Shown here: piece after piece, positions 1 to 6,033 of the stretch | Layout of the letters: the number at the start of each line of letters is the position of its first letter | How positions within the stretch are numbered: the first letter of the stretch is position 1 | DNA from: RUG721 sp040307385 | GTDB lineage: Bacteria; Actinomycetota; Coriobacteriia; Coriobacteriales; Atopobiaceae | Length of the DNA stretch: 10,730 bases | NCBI GenBank assembly: GCA_040307385.1 | Contig: JAWRJQ010000049.1 | Coordinates: forward strand, 1-10,730 | Direction: 5' to 3' | Made by a program: the position numbers and the translations under genes | The notes under the pieces: generated by a model | What the model saw: only the letters and a program-made list of their open reading frames with translations | Told to the model about the DNA's origin: nothing | The model's database searches: none

Positions 1-119
1 CCGTATTGGGCGGCGGGGAAGACGGGAGCCCTGCGATCGATGCAGGCTCGGACCACATCCTCGTCGAACCCCGGGCTTACGATGAATTCGGCGCCGGCAG
101 CGCAGGCCTCGTCGGAAGC
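1..119 (-). pseudogene. eda: Fragment of KDPG/KHG aldolase (eda), continuing past the window edge
   Basis: Read on the minus strand from 119 to 1, the frame gives a peptide containing ACAAGAEFIVSPGFDEDVV followed by a segment ending PVFPA. This matches the central strand of class I KDPG/KHG aldolases (typically an AGA-x-FIVSPG motif followed by a VPVxPG strand). The family cleaves 2-keto-3-deoxy-6-phosphogluconate to pyruvate and glyceraldehyde-3-phosphate, the last step of hexuronate breakdown. The N-terminal half, which carries the catalytic Glu, is missing: upstream the same frame runs into sequence that encodes uxaC in another frame. The active-site Lys region would lie outside the window. 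I read it as a truncated relic, or as the surviving 3' part of a deleted gene. The family call rests on about 35 residues. Confidence 0.6.
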
Positions 120-244
120 CCCTGCTCGGCATAGATGGTGAGCTGGCGCTTGATGCCGCTCAAGGTGTCGTTGAGCCACCAGGCGTTTCCGAACTGCGAG
201 CGCGGTGCGGCACCGTCGCCCTGAAACGCCCCGGCAAGGGGATC
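116..244 (-). pseudogene. uxaC: Fragment of glucuronate isomerase (uxaC)
   Basis: The minus-strand frame from 244 downward reads DPLAGAFQGDG, then QFGNAWWLND, then GIKRQLTIYAEQGL. This lines up with the C-terminal region of UxaC, which in the E. coli protein reads GNFQG, QFGSGWWFNDQKDGM and then a GLL segment. UxaC (EC 5.3.1.12) isomerises D-glucuronate to D-fructuronate at the start of hexuronate catabolism. Only about 43 of roughly 470 residues remain. The conserved tail expected next (LTDSRSF and so on) is replaced by the eda frame at 116-122. At the other end the homology stops at base 244, the first base outside the IS256 terminal repeat. The gene is therefore broken on both sides. Confidence 0.68.
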
Positions 245-267
245 GTGTGCCGAATGGTGGTGTCACG
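245..267 (+). repeat. Left terminal inverted repeat of the IS256-like element
   Basis: The repeat begins GTGTGCCGA and ends GGTGTCACG, with a 5-base middle. Against the reverse complement of 1483-1505, both 9-base blocks match perfectly and three of the five middle bases differ. The base just outside (244, C) no longer matches its counterpart, which fixes the outer boundary. Confidence 0.82.
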
Positions 268-348
268 GGCCGCTTCGAACGGATAGCGGCCATTGCCTAG
301 AATCGCATTTTGCGGAATGTGGGATTCGAGAGAAAGGCAACGGCCGCC

Positions 349-1402
349 ATGGGCACTTTACAGGAAAAGGAAGCGATGCGGGACCTGCCGTTCAGGGAGG
401 ACGGCACGATCGGCCTGAACGAGATGATGAGGCGCGAGCTGGAGCGCATGGCCAACCGGATAATGGGCTGGCAGGCCGACGAGCTGTGCGGCGAGGGGAA
501 CCGGCGCAACGGCTACCGCGAGCGCAAGCTCGTCACGGCGCTCGGCGAGATAACGATGGGGATACCGAAGCTGCGCGAGGGGAGCTACTTCCCCGACGAG
601 CTGGTCAGGCCCTATTCGCGCGTCGACCGCGCCAAGGCCGCCGACGCGCTCGGGCTCGGCTCCCTCAGCCCCTCGCGCATCTCGCGCATGACGGCCGGCC
701 TGGACGAGGAGGTGGCGGCGCTCAACGCCCGGCGCCTCGACGGCATGCCCTTCCCGTACCCGTGGCTCGACGCCACGTACCTGAGCTGCCGCGACGGGGG
801 CCGCGTGCAGTCCAAGGGCGTCGTCACCGCCATCGCGTGCGGCGAGGACGGCTCGCTCCGGTTCGCGGGCCCCGGCATCGTCGACACCGAGTCGGCCGTG
901 TCGTGGAAGGCGTTCCTGCGCGGGCTGCGCAAGCGCGGCGTGGCGGGCGTCAGATGCGTGGTCTCCGACGGCCACGGGGGCCTCGTGCAGGCCGCAGCCG
1001 AGGTGTTCCGGGGCGCCGCAGAGGATCGCCGAGATCGAGCCGCGCGCCGGGGAGCTCCTGGAGGACGCGGAGGCCGACGCGCCGGCCTGCCTCGGCTTCC
1101 CCTGCGAGCACCATATCAGGCTGCGCGCCAACGACGTCCAGGAGCGCGCCGACGCGGAGATAGAGCGCCGGACCAAGGTGGTGGGCGTGTTCCCGTCCGC
1201 CGAGTCGATGATGCGCCTCGTGGGCTCGGTGCTCGTGGACGTCAACGAGGAGTGGCTCGAGATGAGCTCCATCGACGCCGCCTCCCTCAAGGATGCCTGC
1301 AGGTCGGGGCCCGACACCGCCCCCATCCCGGAGGAGATCGTCGAGAAGGCGAGGATGTGCGTCGCGGCGGCCATAGAGGGGAGGCCGGGGAGGGTCGCCT
1401 GA
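349..1402 (+). pseudogene. IS256/Mutator-family transposase, frameshifted and internally deleted
   Basis: The first frame (from ATG 349, or an earlier TTG at 310) carries RRNGYRERK, a PKLREGSYFP block, the first catalytic Asp in WLDATY (codon 769-771) and the second in VVSDGHGGL (codon 967-969). Near 1015 the reading moves to another frame, which holds the C-terminal signature: EHHIRLRANDVQERAD with the third acidic residue (codon 1142-1144), IERRTKVVGVFPS and MMRLVGSVL, ending at TGA 1400-1402. The stretch normally linking the two halves (about 50 residues, with the RC-x-VH-F-x-RN region) is absent at the junction. A further stretch of roughly 20 residues appears lost between PYSRVDRAKAA and LGLGSLSPSRIS (around 630-650). 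The DDE residues survive on paper, but no single product can contain them all. Confidence 0.88.
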
Positions 1403-1436
1403 TGCCGGTGCAGAATGGAACCGGTTCCGGGTGATG

Positions 1437-1481
1437 CTCCGTTTGCTCGGGCGGGCTGAAGCCCGCGCCTCCCAAACGGAG
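1437..1481. repeat. Two-tier hairpin just inside the right end of the IS
   Basis: CTCCGTTTG (1437-1445) pairs with CAAACGGAG (1473-1481), a perfect 9-bp outer stem. Within it GCGGGC (1451-1456) pairs with GCCCGC (1461-1466) around a TGAA loop. It lies 34 bp after the transposase stop and 1 bp before the right terminal repeat. No T-run follows on either side, so it is not a clear intrinsic terminator. It may block read-through or be a transposase recognition feature. Confidence 0.7.
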
Positions 1482-1482
1482 T

Positions 1483-1505
1483 CGTGACACCGACAATCGG
1501 CACAC
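1483..1505 (-). repeat. Right terminal inverted repeat of the IS256-like element
   Basis: Complementary to 245-267 at 20 of 23 positions. It begins CGTGACACC and ends TCGGCACAC on the plus strand. The flanking base 1506 (T) breaks the symmetry with base 244, so the element ends here. Confidence 0.82.
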
Positions 1506-1798
1506 TACCGGATAGGCCTCCATTGCATTGTGCATAACTTTGATTTTCGAGGGGGTTTGAGGGATGGGATGCCTACCGTCCCATGCGAGGATCCCGCAAT
1601 CCCTATATACTGTGCCCGTGCGACACGCACCTGCGGGCAGACGCGAGGTGTGGAAAGATCTGCCGAGCGGATGCCGGGAACCCCGTGGTACCAAACGGCC
1701 CTATTCCAAGGATTCGAGCCGCGAGAAGGGCTTAGTCCAAGGAGCAGGGCCATTTGGGGGCCCGAATCCTTGGAATAGGGCGATCTGGTACCACGGCT
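1506..1798. other. Non-coding stretch between the IS and the MFS gene
   Basis: I see no convincing gene in these 293 bases. Short open frames exist on both strands but none resembles a known protein, and those on the right are translations of the fold-back repeat. Visible structure: a TATACT box at about 1606-1611; immediately after it a bulged hairpin (TGCCCG at 1613-1618 with CGGGCA at 1634-1639, and TGCG/CGCA inside); and the large inverted repeat at 1683-1796. No continuation of uxaC could be found here. Confidence 0.6.
1683..1796. repeat. Large fold-back inverted repeat (34-bp arms) beside the MFS stop codon
   Basis: The left arm (1683-1716, beginning CCGTGGTACCA) is complementary to the right arm (1763-1796) at 31 of 34 positions. 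An unbroken 18-bp block, CCCTATTCCAAGGATTCG, lies at the loop-proximal end. The 46-nt loop (1717-1762) holds a third, partial copy at about 1736-1755 that can pair with the left arm at 15 of 20 positions, so the region can fold in two ways. It ends two bases before the TAA of the MFS gene. It lacks a T-tract, so it is not a classical terminator. It could be a dispersed intergenic repeat, a MITE-like element or a 3'-end stabiliser. Confidence 0.88.
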
Positions 1799-3037
1799 TT
1801 ATGCCGCTGCCGTGCCTTCCGCTTCGAAGACGGCCCGGACGGCACGGCGCTTTCCCCATATCAGGATCCAGCAGGCGCACATGGCAACCGCTCCGCACGC
1901 AGTCAGGCATATCCGGTAGTCCATCAGCTCTCCCAGCGCCCCGACAGCCAGCGTGAGCAGCGACTCCGCGGCGGTGAGCATCACCCCGCTGGCGGCGTTC
2001 ACGCGCGATCTCAGCTGCTCGGGAATGTAGCGCTGGACGGCGGCGCTGCGCAGGATCGCGCTGTTGGCGCCGAAGAAGCCGCACAGGCCGCGGTTCACCA
2101 GCATGAACGGATAGGGCAGCCAGAGAAGCAGCATATCCATGGTCTCATAGAGCTGGTAGACGAAGAACACAAGCGGAAAGCGGCGCTTCTTGGGGATGCT
2201 CACGCGATATTGCAGCGCGCTGCCAAGCGTTCTGCCTGCGAATTCGGCCACGGAGAAGAGCGAGTACATCGCCGCCGTGAAACCGGGAGCCGTTCTGAAG
2301 AACGCGATGAGGATGGGGGCATATCCCACCGCCACGCCGTTCGTGACGGCCATATACGAGAACAGGGAGAGCAGGCCCTGCTCGTGCTTCAGGTAGGCGG
2401 CTGCCTCGCGGATGTCGAAGCGCCATGCCTCGAAGCCGTACTTCTCTCGCGTCTCGCGACCGCGCTCCTTGACCGAGATGAAGCTCTCGGTGAGCGCCGC
2501 CAGAAGCGAGAGCGCCCCTTGGCCCATCAAAAGCATGGGCACTCCGATAGTATCGAGCATCACAGCGGCGGCGGGCATCATGATGACCTTGAGCACGGGG
2601 TAGAGCATCGACGAGACGGAATAGCCTTTCTGCTCGGCTCCTTGGGGGATGATCTCGGGGTAGATGCTCGTGAACGCGAGCTCGTCGATCGAGCCGAGGC
2701 ATGCCAGCAGCACCGAGATGGCAAGATAGCCCACATAGGAGAAGCCCATGAAGACGAGCCAGAGGCCCAGGGCCAGATACACCAGGCCATTGGCGATATC
2801 GCCGCCCACGAGGAAGGCCTTCCGGGGCAGGCGGTCCATCAGCGGGGCCACGACCAGCGGCAGGATGATATAGGGGACGAGCTGGATGGCAACGATCAGG
2901 GCCGAGGCGAGCGTCGAGCCCGTCTCGTCGAAGACGAGGAAGGATAGCGCGAACCCGCCCGCAATCGCGCCGGCAGAACCCAAGGTGGATGCCACCGTCA
3001 CCAAGATGAAATTCCTCGTCCACAGCCTCGTTTCCAT
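1799..3037 (-). CDS. MFS-family transporter, probable drug/solute exporter
   Basis: A 412-residue integral membrane protein with the hydrophobic profile of a 12-helix major facilitator. Helix 1 spans about residues 9-35. A helix-2 segment ends in the loop APLMDRLPRK (64-73), which corresponds to MFS motif A (G-x-x-x-D-R-x-G-R-R). A charged central loop (about 190-215, VKERGRETREKYGFEAWR) divides the two halves. The overall form is that of the MFS_3-like efflux branch (EntS- and macrolide-efflux-like proteins); the substrate cannot be told. ATG at 3037 is preceded by GGAGG seven bases upstream (complement of 3045-3049), and that site lies inside a hairpin. It is the last gene of the apparent DUF2804-regulator-MFS operon, 85 bp after the regulator, and ends next to the fold-back repeat. 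Confidence 0.85.
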   Translation of the reverse strand: METRLWTRNFILVTVASTLGSAGAIAGGFALSFLVFDETGSTLASALIVAIQLVPYIILPLVVAPLMDRLPRKAFLVGGDIANGLVYLALGLWLVFMGFSYVGYLAISVLLACLGSIDELAFTSIYPEIIPQGAEQKGYSVSSMLYPVLKVIMMPAAAVMLDTIGVPMLLMGQGALSLLAALTESFISVKERGRETREKYGFEAWRFDIREAAAYLKHEQGLLSLFSYMAVTNGVAVGYAPILIAFFRTAPGFTAAMYSLFSVAEFAGRTLGSALQYRVSIPKKRRFPLVFFVYQLYETMDMLLLWLPYPFMLVNRGLCGFFGANSAILRSAAVQRYIPEQLRSRVNAASGVMLTAAESLLTLAVGALGELMDYRICLTACGAVAMCACWILIWGKRRAVRAVFEAEGTAAA

Positions 3038-3065
3038 GAAACCACCTCCGATTCAAGTATCGGAG
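3038..3065 (-). promoter_or_regulatory. Hairpin enclosing the MFS ribosome binding site
   Basis: On the transcribed strand CTCCGAT and ATCGGAG form a perfect 7-bp stem (3046-3052 with 3059-3065) around the loop ACTTGA. The 3' arm contains most of the GGAGG Shine-Dalgarno (3045-3049) that precedes the ATG by seven bases. When folded, the stem would hide the ribosome binding site. A regulatory role is inferred. Confidence 0.55.
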
Positions 3066-3122
3066 AGCAGCTCAATCAAGAAAATCCCCTTGTATTGGGA
3101 AAATCGCCTGCATATCGTAGGG

Positions 3123-4280
3123 TTAAAGCCCGGTTAAAGGATACTTGAAAGGAAAGTTGGCAAGCAGCTCGTAGGCCTTGCGGTAGTGCCGGTTCGCGCG
3201 GTACCACTCGATCATCCAGGGCAAGTGGAATGCGGCATAGCCCATGGGAAGCTCCGCAACGCACATCTCATAGCAGGAGAGGAGCAGGTCGCCATATGCG
3301 GCATGCGTAAGATAATCCGCATGCTCGAGGCGATAGCGCACGAGGTCGCAGAGGCGGTCCACCAGAGGCGTATCAGGGCTGTCATCCGCAAGCGCCGCCG
3401 CGCGGTCGAGCGCGAAGATGGCCTCCTCGGCCCTCCCGGTCTTCTCGCAGCAGATCGCCAGCTTGTGGAGGGCGAGCTTTCCCGGATCCGCAACCTGGGA
3501 AAAATAGCGGTACGCCTCCTCGTAGCTGCCCGTCTCGATCTGCCCGGATGCCGTGTTGTAGGCGATATGCTCGAGCGCGCCCGCATCGCCGAGCGCGCGG
3601 GCAAGCCGGCCGGCCACGCGGTAGTGCTTCTCCGTGCCTGCCGTATCGAGCTGGTTGCAGCAGCAATTGCCCAGATACAGCTTGGCGTGCAGCATGATGC
3701 GCGCAAAGCCGTCGCGGGCGGCTAGCTCGTATGCCGTCTGCAAGTACTCCACGGCAGGCGCATAGCTCCCCTTCACAAAGGCGTTGATGCCCGCTTCCAG
3801 GTACGTGTACGCGCAGGGGAGATGGCCGATTGCAGCAGGATAATCGCCCTGCAGCACCGAAAGCAGGGCGCGTTGGCACCCCACCTGGCAATCCTTGGGG
3901 GCCAGGTCGTCCTCGGGCGGCTTGCGCAGGGCGAGCGCCTTCAGCATGAGCAGATCGGGGCCCGATGCCGTTGCGCGCCAGGCTGCGGTATCTGTATCTC
4001 CCACAAGGTCGCGGAGGCCCTCGTCATCTCCCGCGAAGAGTGCCTCGTACGCCGCTTCCGCGAGCTCTGCCGCCTCTTGCGCGAGGGCGTCGTCTGCCCG
4101 CAAACCGAGTTTGGCAAGCAGGGCGCGGACGATCTCGTCCGAGGCATCGGCTTTGCCCGCCTCGATCTTCGAGAGATACGAGACCGAGCAGATGCCCCGT
4201 GCGAGGCCCGCCTGGCTCCATCCCCTGCGGAGACGCTCGCGGGCGATCAGCCCGCCCCGATATGCGCGTGCGTCGATCAT
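3123..4280 (-). CDS. XRE-family HTH regulator with a TPR-like sensor region
   Basis: A 385-residue cytoplasmic protein. Residues about 8-60 form a Cro/C1-type helix-turn-helix (LIARERLRRGWSQAGLARG, then SYLSKIEAGK). The remainder is alpha-helical with repeats resembling TPR units, for example TGSYEEAYRYFSQV and KTGRAEEAIFALDRA. This architecture is shared by RRNPP/MalT-like regulators whose helical part binds a peptide or partner, but no cognate peptide gene is evident. The chosen start is the ATG at 4280, 13 bp after the DUF2804 stop. An in-frame TTG at 4322 would overlap that gene and adds 14 residues lacking family character. The site before ATG 4280 is weak, which suggests translational coupling to DUF2804. 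A run of three cysteines (GNCCCNQ) and a second pair (AICCEK) stand out, but redox or metal sensing is only a guess. Confidence 0.82.
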   Translation of the reverse strand: MIDARAYRGGLIARERLRRGWSQAGLARGICSVSYLSKIEAGKADASDEIVRALLAKLGLRADDALAQEAAELAEAAYEALFAGDDEGLRDLVGDTDTAAWRATASGPDLLMLKALALRKPPEDDLAPKDCQVGCQRALLSVLQGDYPAAIGHLPCAYTYLEAGINAFVKGSYAPAVEYLQTAYELAARDGFARIMLHAKLYLGNCCCNQLDTAGTEKHYRVAGRLARALGDAGALEHIAYNTASGQIETGSYEEAYRYFSQVADPGKLALHKLAICCEKTGRAEEAIFALDRAAALADDSPDTPLVDRLCDLVRYRLEHADYLTHAAYGDLLLSCYEMCVAELPMGYAAFHLPWMIEWYRANRHYRKAYELLANFPFKYPLTGL

Positions 4281-4293
4281 CTCGGCATCCGTT

Positions 4294-5319
4294 CTAGTAG
4301 CGGTTATGGACCTTCTCGGCAAAGCACATCACATCCTTGATACGAAGCTCGGTGCCATCGTCGAGGATCGCGACACCGCTCATGCGGCCGAAGACCTGGT
4401 GCTGGTCGGAGACGATGAGCTTGTAGTCGAGATGTGCTGCGCGGTCGAGCACGGGCGCGAAATCCATCTCGAAACGGCCGTCCGACGAGGAGAACGTCCA
4501 TGGGTCGGTGTAGCTGCCCGCAGGGATGTTGAAGGCCACATCGTCCAGCTTGTGGGCAACCCCGTCGTAGAAGACGACGTTCTCGCTGGCAGCGGCCGTA
4601 TCGCCGAAGCCATAGCCTATGTTGAAGCCGAAGGCATGTCCGTCCAGGTCGGCGTTGCCCGAACCCCAGAACCACGTGTTGTCATAGGTCCAGACCCCGC
4701 GTCCCCAGTCGAGCGTGCCGAAGTCCGTCGCGGGATCGAACTCGTAGCGTGTGCCGTCGAACTCGATGAAACCGGAGGCCCGCATGCAGTTGATCTTCTG
4801 GTTGTAGTAAAAATGGCGCCGCTTCTCCCATGGCGTGGCGATGACGAGCGAATCCATGGCGGGCTGGGCGAGCGCGATGTCCGCGACGAGCGGCTTGCCG
4901 TCGCAGAAGTCGGCGAAGCTGCAGCGGATGCGGCGCGTGCCTTCCTCAACCGAGAAGGACATCTGCAGGCGCTTGTCGGCGTAGGCCGTTTCGCCTGCGG
5001 TCGAGCTTGCAGGGAGCTTGAGCTTGCCCATGGGGAAGGCGCAGAGCACGGTCTCGGTATGCTCCGCGGGCGCATCGCCGAAGGTCAGCAGCGAGACGGA
5101 CTGCAGGCCGATATAGCCGTCGTCCGAAATGGTGAACGCGCCCGCAAAGGCATCCGAGAGCACCAGATAGTAGTCCCATTCCTTGATGCGCCACGCGGGC
5201 GCCTTGATCATCGAGCGCACGTAGCGCTGCACGGGGGAGCGGGACCAGCCGGGCTCGCGCAGATCGCCCGCCTCATCCAGGAGCAGCTGCGGAGTTGTGA
5301 CTTCGTGGTTCCTGCCCAT
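4294..5319 (-). CDS. DUF2804 domain-containing protein
   Basis: A 341-residue soluble protein with the DUF2804 pattern across nearly its whole length: HEVTTPQLLLDEAGDLREPG at the N-terminus, the central DWGRGVWTYDNTWFWGSG, FGFNIGYGFGD and a run around NVVFYDG, then HQVFGRMSG and the C-terminal FAEKVHNRY. The family has no established biochemical function that I can cite. Its lipocalin-like, aromatic-rich beta pattern suggests ligand or lipid binding, which is an inference. The start at 5319 is preceded by GGGAGG five bases upstream and gives the usual family N-terminus; a longer in-frame start at 5394 would read through the promoter. It is the first gene of the operon with the XRE regulator and MFS exporter, so all three may serve one substrate. 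Confidence 0.85.
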   Translation of the reverse strand: MGRNHEVTTPQLLLDEAGDLREPGWSRSPVQRYVRSMIKAPAWRIKEWDYYLVLSDAFAGAFTISDDGYIGLQSVSLLTFGDAPAEHTETVLCAFPMGKLKLPASSTAGETAYADKRLQMSFSVEEGTRRIRCSFADFCDGKPLVADIALAQPAMDSLVIATPWEKRRHFYYNQKINCMRASGFIEFDGTRYEFDPATDFGTLDWGRGVWTYDNTWFWGSGNADLDGHAFGFNIGYGFGDTAAASENVVFYDGVAHKLDDVAFNIPAGSYTDPWTFSSSDGRFEMDFAPVLDRAAHLDYKLIVSDQHQVFGRMSGVAILDDGTELRIKDVMCFAEKVHNRY

Positions 5320-5364
5320 GGGCGCCTCCCAGCACGAGACCTTTCGGATGCATCCTCGGATATC

Positions 5365-5393
5365 ATTATATCCATGGGGCGCCCCGTCCCTCA
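5365..5393 (-). promoter_or_regulatory. Promoter of the DUF2804-regulator-MFS operon, with a palindrome
   Basis: A perfect TATAAT (complement of 5365-5370) lies about 45 bp before the DUF2804 start. Immediately upstream, in what would be the -10/-35 spacer, sits the 10-bp palindrome GGGGCGCCCC (5376-5385). No good -35 hexamer is present at 17 bp (the best is TGAGGG), so the promoter may depend on an activator or be blocked by a repressor at the palindrome. The XRE protein of the same operon is an obvious but untested candidate. Confidence 0.5.
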
Positions 5394-5397
5394 CAGG

Positions 5398-5955
5398 CTA
5401 TCGGGCCAGCTCTTTGATCATCAGGTACACGTTGAGCAGGGTGCCGTCCTTCGATCGAATGGCATTGGGCTGGACGCTTGCGATCTTGAATCCCAGCCTT
5501 TCGTAAAGCGAGCGCCCCCTGGCGTTCCCCTCGATGAATTCCAGCTCCACTTGGAGGATTCCTTCCCGTTCCTCAGCTATGCGGATCATCTCGCGCAGCA
5601 TCCTCGATCCGATGCCCTGCCCCCAGAACTCGCTGCGGACGGCAAGCGCCACCTCCGCCCGATGCCGCGTCTTCATCATGCCCTTGAAGGCGATGTCGCA
5701 CGTACCGGCAATCCTGCCGTCGACCATGCAGGCCATCATGGCCTCGTTCTCCGCATCATGCTTACGGGCGATCAGCCCCTTCTCGTCCTCGATCGTCAAG
5801 CTGTCGCACTCTTCCGGCTCGCTGAGCAGGAAGGATGTCTCCCGAACTGCAGCCTTCAGGTGCTCCAGCAGGTCTTCGGCATCCTCATCGCGCAGGCTTC
5901 TAAGCACAGCCGCCCGGCCGTCTTTGAGCTGAAACGGAATATCCTCTACCTTCAC
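5398..5955 (-). CDS. GNAT-family N-acetyltransferase
   Basis: A 185-residue acetyltransferase that would move an acetyl group from acetyl-CoA to an amine; the acceptor is unknown. The acetyl-CoA loop (motif A) is visible as RSEFWGQGIGSRML following the strand AEVALAV. The C-terminal FIEGNARGRSLYERLGFK is the usual GNAT motif B (N-x-x-A-x-x-L-Y-x-x-x-G-F). The N-terminal part (RAAVLRSLRDEDAEDLLEHL) is typical of RimI/RimL-like members. I chose the GTG at 5955 because AAGGAG stands five bases before it. A longer frame from 6033 would start without a ribosome site and would cover the promoter region. It follows the sensor kinase by 78 bp in the same direction and precedes DUF2804, but the TATAAT box in between separates it from that operon. 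Confidence 0.87.
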   Translation of the reverse strand: MKVEDIPFQLKDGRAAVLRSLRDEDAEDLLEHLKAAVRETSFLLSEPEECDSLTIEDEKGLIARKHDAENEAMMACMVDGRIAGTCDIAFKGMMKTRHRAEVALAVRSEFWGQGIGSRMLREMIRIAEEREGILQVELEFIEGNARGRSLYERLGFKIASVQPNAIRSKDGTLLNVYLMIKELAR

Positions 5956-6007
5956 GGGCTCTCCTTCCCAAAGCGCTTCCCGGGGTGTCATCCGAGAGCT
6001 TTGCCCA

Positions 6008-6013
6008 AGTATA
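6008..6013 (-). promoter_or_regulatory. Possible -10 box for the acetyltransferase gene
   Basis: TATACT (complement of 6008-6013) lies about 50 bp before the GTG start in the gap after the kinase gene. No convincing -35 element is seen at the right distance, so the gene might instead be read through from the two-component operon. Confidence 0.25.
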
Positions 6014-6033
6014 CCGGCAACGATGGCATGCAT

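Larger units (their letters stand above)
245..1505 (+). mobile_element. Degenerate IS256-family insertion sequence
   Basis: This 1261-bp element is bounded by 23-bp imperfect inverted repeats (245-267 and 1483-1505, 20 of 23 positions complementary) and encodes a Mutator/IS256-type transposase. Both the size and the gene fit the family, though the gene is shortened and frameshifted, so the copy should not transpose by itself. The 8 bases outside each end (AGGGGATC on the left, TACCGGAT on the right) do not form a target duplication. Uronate-gene homology touches the left end but does not resume on the right. The simplest inference is that this end junction was remodelled by deletion or recombination after insertion. 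Confidence 0.85.

Noticed and set aside
237..244. A target-site duplication flanking the IS
   Set aside because: The octamers on the two sides (AGGGGATC and TACCGGAT) do not match directly; only a GGAT is shared, at different offsets.
1606..1640. A possible tRNA-like fold
   Set aside because: Only one bulged stem forms; there is no anticodon arm, T-loop or acceptor stem of the right spacing.
1754..2947. A 397-codon plus-strand open frame
   Set aside because: Antisense to the MFS gene; its His/Asp/Glu-rich composition is the complement of a membrane protein, not a real protein.
3072..3113. A 13-codon minus-strand open frame (MQAIFPIQGDFLD) between the XRE regulator and the MFS gene, as a possible signalling peptide
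   Set aside because: The position is suggestive for a TPR-type regulator, but there is no Shine-Dalgarno, no export signal and no cleavage motif. A frame this short arises easily by chance.
3066..3122. A terminator between the XRE regulator and the MFS gene
   Set aside because: Only a 3- to 4-bp stem (CCC/GGG) near a short T-run; too weak to call, so the genes are treated as one operon.
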